NCBI GenBank assembly: GCA_905147135.1
Contig: LR990042.1
Location: 16,669,545-16,733,544, forward strand
Source of the DNA: Blastobasis lacticolella
Taxonomy: Eukaryota; Arthropoda; Insecta; Lepidoptera; Blastobasidae
DNA length: 64,000 bases
Reading direction: 5' to 3'
Shown here: positions 12,801 through 27,800 of the stretch, one piece after another
Position numbering within the stretch: position 1 is the stretch's first letter
Layout of the letters: every line of letters begins with the position of its first letter
Program-made: the position numbers and the translations under genes
The notes under the pieces: model-generated
The model's database searches: none
Seen by the model: the letters and a program-made list of their open reading frames with translations, nothing else
Told to the model about the DNA's origin: nothing

Positions 12801-15800
12801 CGGTACAAACTTAGGTGGAGCTAGAAAACTGGGTGAACAGCATCCATAGTGCATGCGCTGCGGCATTTGCCCGCCACCGCGGTAAAACTGGCACACTTCA
12901 TCTCCTCCAAGAAGAAATCTACCGGCTCGAGAAAGCAATAGAATCGGTAAGTCCATAACTTTACAAGGCTGATATTTTTAATTTTTTAATAAAAGAAATT
13001 GTCGCATATATCGTCTATATATATACTCAAAGTAAAAGAATTGTCAAATTCATTTCAAATTCTAAGAAACTCTAAGTATGGAAGGAGTATTAACCAAAGA
13101 TAAAATTCCGAATGGTATAGTAAGGAAACGCAGCGGAGTGAAACAAGATGTAGGTGGTTCCTAAAATAGAAAAGGTAAGGTGAATGAAAGGAGATTAAGG
13201 AAAAATATTTATACCTATGGCATGACTGATGGAACGGGAAAACCGAGACGTAGTGCCATGATCAATACAAGAGTATCATAAACAGACGAGCATGTATGCA
13301 AAAGGCTAAGAATGTGGAACAAGTGAGAGAGATTCAGCAAGTGGAACAATGTGAACTCTGCCAAATAGTGAAAAGGGCGTCCGTTAAGTACTCGTATATA
13401 TGTATATGAAATTCAAATTATTAAACGCTAGAGCCAACACCTGTACTATCGACCATCGACCATCTGCTATCGTCAAAGTACATATAACCAGAAAGGTTAA
13501 TATCGCGCTGCACGGCTTCCTACAAATGAAACGCGCAGAAATAAAGCTGCCCCGGCTAGGTATTATGCATTGCTGCACTCTGGCTGCGCATCGCTTCAGC
13601 CTGAACCAACAATAGCATTGTTTGACTGGCACCGATCTCTAACTACGTTTGTAAACCCTACCTGGCTAATGTTGAGCTTTACTGCAGTCTATCAGAAGGA
13701 TCAAATTCATCTACCGCCGACGTTTGATTGCTCACTTGAACCTCAGTTGCACAAACGTTGCAAGATGCAGGCAAAAGCTTTCTCTATGTAGGTCGTAGAT
13801 ATAGTTATAAGGTACCTACTTGTAAATTTATTGCTTATGCAGGGCTGGCTCTGAATATGTTTCTGAAGCAAACTTCCAACTCTCGCGCTGTTCATAAACC
13901 TCCCTCGGTGCATTTTTATAAAATTTGCAAAGTTCGAAAATACATAAAAATGGACGCGCTTTCTGCACTGTAAAAATGTTGCAATTGTATCTACTTTCAT
14001 AAAAGTTGAATTAAAGAAGAGTAGAATCAGTCAAATGTATACTAAACGAGATTACCGTTGTAAAGCAAAACTCCACATGAGAAGGGTAAATTACATGTAA
14101 TAAAAATAAAGTGTATAAGAATTCTCGTGTTCTCCTAACACAGGTCAAATTAGGGTAGAGCCGTATGAAGCAACATAAATAATGTAATAACAAAATTTGA
14201 GCTGACACGCGCGACCATAATCCGACACATTTCCCGCCACAACCACACTACCCGTGTTCCCTTTGTAATTACGTTAGATCAGATAATGAAATTTTAATCG
14301 TTACGCGTACGTGCGCGTAATAGTTACTCGGGTGGAATTCGTTGAGGACCCGTAGGTGAGCGAGATTCCATTAGGAGGCGCCGGCCTAGTAACGTGATAT
14401 TCACGGTAGGATATTTATTGGTATTGTTGGCACATCTATGCAATAACTATGTGTATGGGAGTGCGGCGGGCGGGCGGTAGCGCGGGGGGAGGTGGTGCGG
14501 TTCCGAGCGTTCCTCGTGTAAATCGCGCCAATTTCTGACCCGTACCGGGCGACCGCAACACGCATCAAAGCCTTTGTGGTGGCCCTCCGCTCCAACAACT
14601 ACACATACAGTGCATGCGAATATGTGCTCTGATTTGCGCAACTGTGTATTTGCGAATCTGCACGCAAATAGAGCAACCTACACATCCTGCTGCTCTGTGA
14701 TTGGGAATTTAATTGCGCTCTGTCACTGCATATTGCTGCTGTATATGTGTGATACATATCAGTGCGACATTTGAAATTAATATATTTTTATATTGGTCTT
14801 TGCAATATTATTGTAATAATCACTGAAAGCGTGCCCGATAAAACCGAAACTACGACAATAACGGAACTAGGAGTAATTATAAACGACTAACCCGAATTTC
14901 GGGTTGGCACCGGCCAAGCGAATCCGGCCTTTACATTCAAATTGCGCCTTTGTGGAAAATATTCAAAACAGGGGAGAGGTATTAAGGGCGAGACACATGC
15001 TGGTAAGTAGGGACGATCTATTTTATCAGCGCGATAGTTAGCGTGCCAGGTGGAAGCTCGTATTAATATTCATAGCGCGCGTTACGCCGATGCAGAGTTC
15101 TGGAACCGCGCGTATTATTCAAATTGCGTTGGATATTTTTCAGTCGCTCCCCACTGAAAGCGGAATGCAATTCGACATGACTTATCTGAGTCGTGATGCT
15201 ATGCGGTGCGAAGGAACGAATGTATGCATAGAAATGGTCACATGCGTCACAGGTGTTTTAATGTGCTAATGTGCATTAATGCTTTTAGTATTTGGAAATG
15301 TAAAATTAATATCCACAAGTGGGAAGTCAATAATATTGTTATTTGAGGAACACTTAGTTTTAGTGTTGAATATGTTTACATATAGTTGTATATTACAATA
15401 AATGAGAATTGAAATTGAAATAACAATGCTCTTTGTACTAAGGTGGCGAAACATGCCTGGTTGCCTTGCCTGCCTGGTTATGAATAACATAGTATGACTG
15501 GTAGAATGACTGGTTTTCTATGGAATGTATAGATGGTTACATGGTTACACATTTATTCTATCTGTGTACTGTCTAAGGTGCTTCAAGTGTCGGTCATGGA
15601 TTGGTACGCGTAACATAGTAGTAGCGTAGCAGTTGAATGCTGGCGAGGAGGTCTTGGTGAGGCCTATCAAATTCTACGCAATTTGTGACGCATTCTATCC
15701 CCTGCAGGACCACAAACTGAAGCACATGGCCGACCTACAGCAGTCGGTGGTCTCCGACCCTGAGACTCGCGCTCAGCTGGCAGTGCAGATGCTGCAATGG

Positions 15801-18800
15801 GAGGAAAACCTGGAGCGGCTGCACTGCGAACAGTTCCGACTGCGCTGCTATATGGCAAGCCTGCAGAGTGGGGAGTTGCCTAATCCGAAGGTGGGTGTAC
15901 TAATCCTAAGAATAGAATCATATATACTTACTTTTTTATGTTATACGGCAGATAAACAGGAAAAGGACCGACTGAGGTAAAGTGGTCACAACCGCTCACC
16001 CACTTCAACTACACCTACAGACACCGCCTCTGAGACATCTATATTAAGATACCTCTTATCTACATGATAATTGAAGCACGCAGGGTTTACTGAGAGCATT
16101 CTATGTGTGCACTGCTTGGAGATACAAAGTGTATACTCGAAAGCTTATTTTACACCGCATAGTTACCGCACAGCCACCGTGTCGCACCCGCCTATTCGTT
16201 GTGTCACGCCCAAGTAGTCACCACGTCATGTGCGCGCTAATAGGGTAGAATACGCGTTTTATATCTGGTTTTTGTCCGAATACTATGCGGTGAATATGCG
16301 AACGCGACGCGTACGCGGTTTGTAAGCGAAGACATATAAATGGACCTAAAATAATTTAATTTAATAAAGTGGCAGATATTAGTGAAACTATAAACCGACA
16401 TTATATTTTACAGTATTGTTTAACTATTCACGTTAGATAATAAAATACATTATTTATGAAAGATACGAAATACACTTGCGAAACATAAAAATAGAGTTCA
16501 GACATACGTATAAATCCTCGCGTCTATAAATAATCAATTCAAAAGCAGAAAGTCCAGATTAGACCGTGTATCTATTAGGATTATTGAAGGAAGCAGCGAA
16601 CCTTTTTCGTAAACGAATCGCTGCTATATGCGAAGATGGTTGCTACCCTTTTCTATATATAAGAACAAAAACTTTATTCGATAAAACGGGAATAGGATAG
16701 TGTAATAGAAACCGATATAGTCGAGGGATTTCACCAAGTTGACATGGAGAGGTAACGACAGGAAAATGGATTTGTGTATTTCGGTGTTTTTTTCCTACTT
16801 CGCATTGCGTGTCGGTATGGCTAGGTATCTATATCGGATAGCTACATCATACCTTAATCAGGTCTGGAGTATTGTTTGTAAGGGGTACAGTGAAAGTTAG
16901 AAGTAAATACAAGAAACAATACGAATCGTAATACAACGCGAGCCTAAGGCGCAGTTCGACTCTTTCCGCGGTAGTTTATCAAAGAGTCGATGCTATTTAC
17001 TGTCGAAAAAAGAGGAAATGAACGAAATGAAACCACCTACCCACAGTAACAGCCAAGGATGGAAACTTCTGGCTGATGTATTTGTCATTAACGTTGATAT
17101 TATTTTTCACCACCATAAAATATGCTGTCTTCTTTATGAGCACTGTGGTTATAGATTCTTGTACTCAATGTTCCCATATCCAACACGCCCAGCTCGTGTC
17201 CTGCGTCTGATACGTGTAAGCCTTAATAGAGTGTCGTATAATAGAGGACGCGAGGGAGGGAAGGAGTCTTCCCTACATACCTACTAAGATGTAAGGAAGG
17301 AAATTTGCCGGGCGCCGCTGTCAAATTGATAGTTCCGCTGACCGAACGCGCGGCACGCGGCCGAGCCAAATCTGTTACCAGGGACCCGTGTCATGATTTA
17401 CAAATTGCTATCCAATACAGTAAGAATGAAAGTGTCAACAATATTGCAAAGGAAGCGCTCCGTTTATTAATGTCGCTTACGATGTTGATGTCTATTACGA
17501 TAAAAATCTGCGGTTTTTCTACCTATACGTTTAGTTTGTGGATCGAAACAGGCAGAATGTCGGTCGCGAATTTCAGTCGGTTAGGTTCATACTTCGCAAA
17601 ATGAGTTCGAAATTTGATTTGATAATTGAGCGAAATTACGCCGCTCACGAAACAAACATTCTATCTCGTCCAACGGGGAGTAAAAATTTGAGTTTTTAAA
17701 TTCTCTCCCGGCGATATACATAAAGGACCGCCCGTTAAATAATAATTTCGTCCCTTAACAACACCCGCTCGAAAAGGCTAATTTAATAATGTCACAATAT
17801 TTTCAAGTAATTTGCTCAACACTTAATTTCTACTTCAATTTTGCGTTTCAAAAAGCTCTCCGGCTAGATTAGGTAACAGGAATTTTCTGCCCGACAGGGC
17901 AAAGCTCTAGTTGGGGACTTTTTTAGCTCGTGTTGCTTTCTTTTCGTCTAGGCACGTTGTGGTTCGTTAACCGCGACTGGCATCCTGTCAACTGTAACAT
18001 TGCCGCACGACAATCAGAAAAATTAGGTTGCATTTGAATCTTACAAATTATACGTCTGCGCCGTATGTTATATAATAAATGCCGAAATCAAACTTGCTAA
18101 TACTACATTAGGAATTCGGTGAGTCATCCGATGAGTAGTCGTGTTATATTAACCATAGTGTGGCTTGCGAAGTTGCAACTAAGAAGGGATTGGTTGGACC
18201 ACCCGTCCAATGAAGCATACCAGCTACAAGGACCAGACGAGCCGGCCCATTTGCGTTACAGAGATAAGTTGCCAATAACGTGGCTCCACCAAACACTCTA
18301 AACAGAAGCCAAAATATTGACATCGTAAATTCGGTGCCCGAAAAATCTATGTACCTATCTACAACCTGGGGCCCTATTTTGAAACCGCGCGTATCCACGC
18401 GAGAGCTTACCTTCTAATGCTTGTCTTTTCTATATCTAGCAACTTACCACGAGTGTGAAAAAGATAGATAGCGCACGCGAGCGCTCGCGTGGATGCGAGC
18501 GGTTTCAAAAACATGGCCCCAGTCCTTGGACGCATTCTTATAGCTATATGTTCCACAGTCGCTGCTGACGCACGTCTCCCGCGGCACGAAGGGCACGCTC
18601 AACAAGCTGGGCGTGTTCACCGTGTCCTCGTTCCACGCGTTCATATGCGCGAGGTCACCGTCGCTGCTGAATAACCTGCTGGCTGGCCGTGGGGCCACGA
18701 AGCGCCGCGCACCGAACCTCTCCCGGTCAAACTCGGGGTCCAGTCGGCGGTCTATGCAGGTAAGGTTAGGTTATAGCATGGAGCAACTTATCCAGTGGAG

Positions 18801-21800
18801 AGGAAATCAGCACTTTTTGTTCTAAATACTTGTCACCGTTTTGCGGCGGGGGAGAGATAGCGTCGCGAAATGCATTTGGTCGACGCGCGGTAGATGCAGA
18901 AGTCTGAGCTGCATAAGATGACTCCGATTGGCGGAAATAACCTAACCGACAGAAACAGTTTGCTAAACTACTGTACATATTTTAATAAAAGAAACGCAAT
19001 AACGATTTCAATTGAACTGGCTTCCAAATAGAGAAAGCTGCAACCAAATCGTTCCATCCGTTTGGGAGCTACGGTGCTATAGACAGACACATACCTCCAC
19101 ACATCCACAGACACACTGGCACACACATCAAACTTATACCATCGCTCTTATTTCATCGGGGGCTAACATTTATTCGGTGAGTGCTCCACTTGCTATCTCG
19201 ACTGGTTAAATTGCTCTATGGGTTACGAGAATGTTTCTAATACGTACGGCTAGGGAATGGAACGCTTTGCCTGCGTGTTCCCCGAACACTACAATCCGGA
19301 CTCCTTCAACGCCAGAATGAATTTGCTATTCCTAGACAAGCTCGCTCCTTCTTCGTTCACATTGTCGCCTACGCATCACCTGCTAATGTAAAAAAGAGAT
19401 GACCGTATTGAGTAGGTAACATTGTAGTGGAGATGTGCTTCGAAATAATCGATTAAGACGTGATACATACCATGCAGTAGCGAAACAACAGTGCCGTTTG
19501 GGCAATAGATTCGGAGACTAATGTAATCCGCTTAGTTACCTGTGTTATCTCTACTAATAACGTGTAGGTAATGAGGTGGTGGTGTCACTATGTGGATTTG
19601 TATTTAATTTAGTATCTATCTACTCTTACTGTTGTCGGATATTTTTATGCATTTAAGTTTTGTCCGATAAAGAAAAAATACAATATTTAATAGGGCCGAT
19701 GTCACCACACTACAACCAAAAAAGCTTCCAGGGAGATCTTTGGAGCTTAGTGTTATAGTAACATACATTTCGTGTTCGTTATTTTTGTGTTGTGTTCTTA
19801 TATAATGTTAACACTAAATAGATATACTAGCTTCTGCCAGCGACTTCGTTCGCACACAATTCGTTTATGCCGTATACTCGGGAGCATTAAATTGAATATC
19901 TGGGTAAATTATACCCTCTATTCTGTACCTCTATATAAGCTACAACACTAAATTATATTATTAAAATCCGTTCAGTAATTTTTTGCGTGAAAGAGTAACA
20001 ATCATACAAACAAATGCATTTACAATATTAGTAGAAATAATAATATACGGCTTGTTAAAAAAGAGTTGGCCGTCGTGACAGATGCAATGACTCAGTTTTT
20101 TTTGTGTTATATCAAAACTACGTCATTAACATGGCTGTATGACAAAAGCGCCTTCATTTATTGCCGCTATATACATCTATCTATACATAATATAAAACAA
20201 AGTCGCTTAGATCTTTTAAACTATGCCACGGATTTTAATGCGGTATTTACATTAGATAGAGTGATTCAAGAAGAAAAGAGAAAAAAGGGTAGGTAGAGGT
20301 AAAGTAGTCACGAAGTCACGTCGGGTCCACTAGTCTTAATATAAAAAACATTAAAATAATAGAATTTGTAAGTACGTAGCTTCAAAGACATCAAAAGGGA
20401 GATGCTTACAGTGCGCTATCGCAAAAACCTATGACGATATTATCGCGTCCACTCTCCTAACGCAACGGAATGTCCTCTAATGGATTATTCCACCTCACAT
20501 TAATCAGTGCGTTCTCATTAATAATGGCGTAAATCTCCTTCGGAAGAGATTTATGGGGTGTTGATTAAGACATTATCAGCAGGAGCACACTTAACTTGAT
20601 TATTTGTATGAAATCAACCCATGTGGTAGGTATACTCGTCGTACCTACGCGGGGTTTCAGAATCGACATTTCCCAATTATAACTTTCATTACTTTGAGAG
20701 TGTTAAAAACATAGCAGGCGCGCCGGCTTCTGCATCCAATCCCCAATAGACGTTCGGGGAAATACGGCGACGAGCCACCAAGCTTTTCCATATTTCAACA
20801 CAGAAACGCTGAAAATGTAAATATCGCTGTGGGGCATATGCGTCTGATAACACGCACAAATTAAAAGGATTCAGATTCCATGCGGAATTAAAAATGTACA
20901 TTCCATTTCTACGGGTAAGCTTTCAATTTATTTCCCTCTTTTGCCCAATTATTTATAAGGCCGCCGACGTGTGGACTGTATCGAGGCGATCGGGTGATTT
21001 CGTGATTTTAAACGTAGTCGGAAAAATGGCCGAGTGCCGTGAGCCCGGACTTGACGAAACCTTAATATACGCCGGCACGAGAGCGCCCGATTACTCTGCC
21101 CCGGTTCCCCTGATTGCCTATCATTAACCACCCGCTCTTGTTTCTTTAGCAAATTGTAACTAATTGTTATAAATAGATTGGTAAAAGAGCCTCGCCTTTA
21201 TGCGATTCCGAACTTTTAATTTCCTTGTTCGTTCAAATAAAAGCGGTTATTATAATTTGAATTATACGAGCCTATCTGTTCAGTTCCGTCGTTCGTATTC
21301 GTAAAACAAAACAACAATTTACAGTAAAAAAAGCATTTAGTATTTTTCGCTTAAAATCCTGACGTTTTATTCATATGGCTTTGCTTTGAATAACACGAAA
21401 TTGTTTTCCTCATAATGCATACATAAGCTTTATGAAGGCAGATCGTGTTTTCGACTCCGGCTCCCACAAAGAGGATACCATAATTACAAAGTCAAATGGC
21501 CCTAATCCATGAAAATGTAAATGAGCCGAAACTTTGTGTATCTCTAACAATGAAATGAAGTGTTTTAAACAACTCGAATGAGCTGATTGCTGTGTGAATT
21601 CAGCCGTAAACATTGGCAAACAGTATCCTCGTTGAATAATTAATTATGTATCAAAACAAAAGTCTTGAGTTCCCGAGACCGGTTCCTTCAGCCGGGAGAT
21701 GTTTGCAAGGAAGTGTCGACCGAGTCAAAGTCGGTTCCGCGCCGGTTGCCACGCCCAGGGCGAATTGCTCACTGGCTGCCGAGCACCGCGCTCCAAGGAC

Positions 21801-24800
21801 TCCATTCATCTGGCCGGGGGCCGCTCACATCCGCCCTTTCTCATTTACAACAGTGACTTCTAATCCAATCTCATTTTCATATCTGCTCTGAGACATATAC
21901 AAAGCGATCTTGAAAATTTGATACATTTTTTCCTATAAAGACGGACGAGAAACTTTAATTGAAACCCCCAAAGCTCGGGGCGGGGAGACGAACGTCTGAA
22001 CTTCGTACGAGCAATTCTGCAAAAAGATTTCGGGACATTTTCATCACAAACATGCACCCCTTGGGATATACCCCTATTTCGTTGCGTCGAACCACGCGGC
22101 GTTATTTATAAATAGATTTGTTACGTTAACCGGTACACACGCTTTATATTTTGAATGTCGATTCTAATACTCAGTTGTATAAATAATTCGATTATACAAG
22201 TTGTTAGCGATCAGCACCGGATCCTGATTAACAAATTGACGAATCCGTCTTGACGAATATCGTAAGTAGGTATATTCAAGACTGTTCCTTTGTTTATAAA
22301 AACTAAACCAACAGACAGGCACGAATAGTAAAGATTTTTGTTTAAGTAGTGCAAAGATAATGAAATCACAAAAAATCCAAAACCATTCCTCGCACTGACT
22401 GGCGGTCAGCATGCCAGTAGTTAACTTATCAATTCTCGAGTTTATTATTTAGATATACATAACAGATCCACAAATACTATTCGTTAATGAACAAGATGTC
22501 GAACAAGATCATAATCCTTAGCGGCATGATTACAACGAAGTGAGCTAACAAAAATATCCTTATTACATCTTAAAAATATTAAACATACAGTAGACTATTA
22601 ACGCTATAAATAGTTATAACACTATACCTATTACAGTTATAAAGGAGGGCAGAATGTTAGATTGGATATATCTTTTGAATTTTAGAAAGTTGTGATTAAA
22701 AATATCGAAATCCGAGTGGAGCTCAGATAGTAGAGTATTATATAAGCAATACATTCTAGAAATAGTGTAATAATACGCAGTGTTATTCCGATACACTGGC
22801 AACGCAAAGGGTTTAGGATTACGTAATCTGAATAAGGTATTTAGCTGTAATGAGGCAAGAAGCGACTGGGATTCTACTACGGAAAGCAGGATTTTATGAA
22901 GAGTCAGAAAATCATATTGTTTACGTCTTTTCTTTCGCTTATATTTACTATTTTGAGAAGATATACATACATTAAGCTCACGCCTATGTCCCACAGGTGT
23001 GGTAGGCAGAGACTATAGGCCGCCACTTTGAGAAGATATTCTGATATGTAATATATTATGTAGTTTTGTGGATAGGCGCGGTAGTAGGCCCTCATACGTC
23101 TTACGTGGGTCTATTAAACATCTTCCATCCGATTAGGCAACCTGATAGTGGATTTCCGTGTTGTGGCTATGACTAAAGGTGCCTATTCATCGACTGCGTT
23201 CACGTCGCACCCATGGGATCGCGTTTCTATACCTGTCAGTACTGGGTTACGTAAACGACAACGTGTTAAAAATTAATCATGTTGCTAGAACCTGGTTGAA
23301 TAGGTTCGGGAGGTGATTGGCATCCCCTTGACGGTGTGTAATATGTTATAAGTAATTTAATTATATTATTTTTATTAATAGAATTGTCTTATTTGGTCTT
23401 GAAAATATTATGACAATAATAGACAAAATGTTACATTAGGTATGTCTAATATATTATCCTATATTCATCCACTACCTATTTTTATTTATTATTCTTCATC
23501 TTTTATTTATCACTTACTAGAAGTTATTTCTATTGAAAAATCACTGTTTTCTCATTCTGTATTTTTTATATAAAATCCGTTATTGAGATTAAACGGAGCT
23601 GGTTTCAACACAGAACAGCTTGTTTACAAAACATGGTTCACTACTATACATAGGAAACACTAACAAGGGATTCTTTTTCGTTCATTTAAGAGCTTCATTT
23701 GTCGGAGCAATCGCCGTTTCTGTCCCTTTTCGTATTTCTTAATTAAAGCACAGAGAAAAAAATACGCTCAAATGAAAGCAACCAAATAAGAAGATCAAGA
23801 GTGTATACAAAAATCCGCGATTGTAGACCTGGGCTTCGATTCTGGTACGGAAATCGTCTCAGTTGCAGTAACATTACAATTGCATCGCATGTCAAACGTG
23901 TGATTGTTATTCAAATGACAGATGTTGAGTTGCAACTTTCATGAGTTCGAACTTTTCCACAATTCGTTTTCTGGTACTTTAGTTGCATTATGGTTTTATG
24001 TGGCTGTTGGTACACCAATAAATAAAGAAATTACTAAGTTGCATCTTTCTGAGTTGTCAAACTGCCTTCAATTCTGTCAACGAAAACGTGTCAAAGGTCG
24101 AACAATGATTTAACTGCGATTTGCGACTGACTCGATACCTCGACGTAGTTATACTAACATCACAGTTACATTGCAACATAATAACAACTATATTGCACAC
24201 CAGAATTGGTGCCCTGTTACTGTGTATATTGGTAACATCACAATCCTGTGACATGACGGATCAGTGCGAAATGACCCTATATCTGTTTCAACATTTAGTA
24301 CCTTTGAAGAAAGGCGCTGTTGTCTCTAGACTTTTCCGAGTTGTCTATTGTCTTTTAGCTAATGTTTTTAGTTATGTGTATAACCGCCGCTTTGGTTCAA
24401 CCTTTATAATGCGAACGGCTAAGGAATGGAACGCGTTGCCTGCGAGTGTATTCCTGTACTATAATCTGGACGCCTTCAAGGCTAGAATGAATAGGCTGTT
24501 CCTAGACAGGCATCCGCACCGTCACTTACCACCAGGTGAGATGGCGGTCAAATGCCTGGATAGTCTAAAATAAAAAAAAATAAAAAAAATTACCACGGGT
24601 CTTCAAATATTTAGAAATGACTATTGATATTAGGAAATGGGAGGTTGTGAATTTTTGTTCCGTATTTTCTCCCTTCCTTACCCATCAAGGCATAACTGCG
24701 TGCTACCAATAGTGCTATGGGGAAATAACCAGTTGTGCCACAGGAAAATTTGTAATCCCAATGCAACCAAGCGGGGCCAGTAGTACCTGGGGAACTGCTA

Positions 24801-27800
24801 TTATTCCTTTCGGTTAGTAGTTGGTAGTTGGCTTTGCATTAACTTTTACCTACGACTTCGTCCTCGCGAAATTCCGTTGTACCACATGTTATACCGTGTT
24901 TCCGCGGGAACCTTTGAAAATCATAGTCTACGTGTTAATACAGGTTAATAAATAATAATAATAATAAATATTCGTGGACTGTATGTATACTGTCTGTGTG
25001 CTAAATTGGACCCACATCCATTCAGCCGTGTTGCGTAATTGATTAACAAACATCGCACTTTCACATTTTATAATATTCGTAGGGTTACATTAGGTACCAA
25101 CATCATGACTTTTTTACTAACTAGGTTAGCATTTTACCGTTATCTCACCTTATGGAAAGTGGCCACGCTTGTCTAGAAACAGCAAATTCCCACTCTGGGC
25201 TTGAAGGAGTCCAGATTATACTGTTCAGGGAAGATAGGCAATTCAAGTGCTTTAGTCCGTAGCCATACGCGGATCTCACTCTCTCTATAACTTGTTGTGC
25301 GTACATAACTTCACCACTTCTCTATAGCTCTTAACGAGCCCCGGTTGTGCAACTCTACCATGCGAGGCGTTTGTCCTAGATGTCCCGGGACGACGGCGAG
25401 GCTGCTGTCCGGGTGTCGCTGCCTGAGGGCACGACTGCCACCGTGGGCGTTCGCGAAGGCATGTCCGTGGAGGAGTTCCTGGCCGCGGCGTGTGCCCGCC
25501 GCTCGCTCAGCCCCCTCGAGCACTTCGTGAGGGTGAAGAAGCGAAGGGACATGGAGGACCACAACTACTTTGTGCCACACCGCAGCGATCTCATCGAGAC
25601 TTATGTGAGTGCTTTTTATGTAGATGAGATATTATGTTATGTTCAAACAGGCAAGCGGGCTAACTGATGGAAAGTTAAGATGAGATATTGTAATTATACC
25701 ATCACGGAGTGCCAATCGGCTGCCGAGACTATTGCTGGCTCCGACCCAGTGGAAGACCTGGGTTAACTTTCGCCAACATTTTTAAGAGTTTCACATATTT
25801 TAATTATGTCAACTAGAAATCAAGCAAACGTAATGATGAGCATTGTAACGATATAGCGGCAGGCCAACGGACTTATCATGTGCTTGCCACTGAGTTTGTT
25901 CATGATTTGGTGCATGCTGTTTGCGTTTTTAAGAATCATATGACCATAAAGAAAAATTCTAATCGCCCCGTGCGTCCGTCTGTTCATAACATCATACCAT
26001 AGCATTTGTCGCAAATATTACATCGATTGTTTTCTTCGAGCCTTTTTATAAAGATGTAGTGAAATATTGTATATTCTAGGTAAGTATCTAGGAAATTTAA
26101 AACAAATAAAGCTTACTTTATTGTACCGTAACCTGACACCCTTCACGTTCAGCTTGCACCTGACGAGCTTTTACAAGGATTGTGATAAACGAGCAGACTG
26201 CCTGATGCGGAAAATGCTATCTACGTTACGTATATCTACATGCGGGCCTAATGCCTGTAATTCTACAGGCTTCCTTTTCCTTCAAACCGGAACAGAAGAA
26301 CGTAAGCGTTATGCGGTTAATTTAACGTAAAACTTCGTATTAAGCGGTTTATATGTGCACCTAGAGTGTATTTGGCGTCTTTTCCTACAGAACCCACGAT
26401 AGTCTTATGGCTTATTATACTTGGCTAAATTCAGTCGACTAAGTTGAGAAGCAAAAAGCGTGACGGCAAGTCAAAGTGGAATGTATTGCCCATAGAATAC
26501 GGTCCATTTTTGTATCACTTATATCATTGTTATAAAGTCGTGATAGTTAAATTATCCTTATTCTACTTTGACTTGCTATCACGCTTTTTGCTTCTGAATT
26601 TAGTAAAATGTAATAGGCAGATTGGCTTGAATTTAAAGCAGTACATAGACCTAAAAGACAGATTAAAAGTTATTAGTTGGTAAGGTAAGGTAACTTTCTG
26701 CGATAGCACCGAGAGTTCTTACTAAACTCCTCTGTTATTCGAAATAAACCAGTATCTAACGATATAATCGTAATGAAACTCGTTACAGTGTTGCCGTTCC
26801 CTTAAAACGGGGGCAGTAATTAAGTTAATGATGCTCTCTTGTCTCCGGCGGCAGTCCCGGTGGGGCGACTTATACTTATATACTCACGAAAAAAAAACTT
26901 ACCAAATGTTCCATCTTCACGGCCGAGCGCGAGCAAGCCCCGTTGCATGAAATAGCTCTCAGAAAATTACTCCAACATCACCGTGACCCAGCCAAAAAGC
27001 GAGCTTACTCGTATTTTTAATTAAACTGTCCCTGCACGTTCACAGAACGAAGCGAACGCAGAGATAATATATAATACCTATTTAAATGTATAATATGTAT
27101 AATAAAAGTGTTTGGTGGCCAAAATTCCCGTGATGAGGGTGTGACACGCCGCGCCTATATTCCGTTACTGATTTTATTCAACACCCTACAAAGGGTTATT
27201 GAAAAGGTGCGACAGTCGCATTGAGGTGCCGCAAAGCAATCAGCGCCATTATAAAGCTAACGACTTCGCCGCTAGAGCTGTCTGGGCGGGGCACTTTTGT
27301 GTATAATATTTAAAAGGTGCCTCACTGTAATGCTATCTCCTTGTAATTTGTGATTGAATGGCTATAACTGCGCGCAGTTATTCGATTCGGACTCTTGAAT
27401 TTTGTATCGATATCGCGACATATACATATAGCCAACTAATGGCATACAATGTTAATGCTAGGCAATTAAAAAAACAATCTAATAAATATTGAAGTAACTT
27501 TTTTTTTCATTAATAAAATTGAACAATTTCTTGCACTGTAGGTTTGGCTTTTTATGATGACAATATGATTAAGTTTACTGCGATGGTTGTGTTTACGTTA
27601 GCTGTCATTGAATTATTAATTATATAGGTATAGTTATTAAGTAGAACCATTTATAAAACATCGTTTACTCAACAAATAATATGCTAAAATCTCACACCCT
27701 CATTCGTTAGTGCGTTCATATAAAGAATTATGTATCACGAAGTCCCAAAATGCTTTTTGTTGGTTCGGATTTACTTGATTGGGGTCAGACAGGGCGCGGG

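Larger units (their letters stand above)
18760..25379. other. sif intron 6 (6.6 kb) with several repeat copies
   Basis: Donor gtaagg, acceptor gtcctag. It carries dispersed repeats at 19011-19152, 19826-20040, 20190-20338 and 22963-23040, LINE tails at 19235-19400, 24270-24595 and 25125-25305, and a TAA microsatellite at 24948-24970. No sif exon is missing here, because the flanking exons join in phase. Confidence 0.75.

Noticed and set aside
13081..13390. Possible gene fragment in the purine-rich block of intron 4
   Set aside because: Short broken frames only, with no domain or splice structure.
15633..15707. Upstream extension of exon 5 as an alternative first exon
   Set aside because: The open frame before 15708 is intron sequence, and ctgcag at 15707 is a strong acceptor in the right phase.
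22614..22994. 126-codon - strand frame in intron 6
   Set aside because: AT-rich, Asn/Tyr/Lys-biased, no splice partners, overlaps a dispersed repeat.
25380..25382. ATG at the start of exon 7 as a translation start
   Set aside because: It follows a splice acceptor directly and joins exon 6 in phase.
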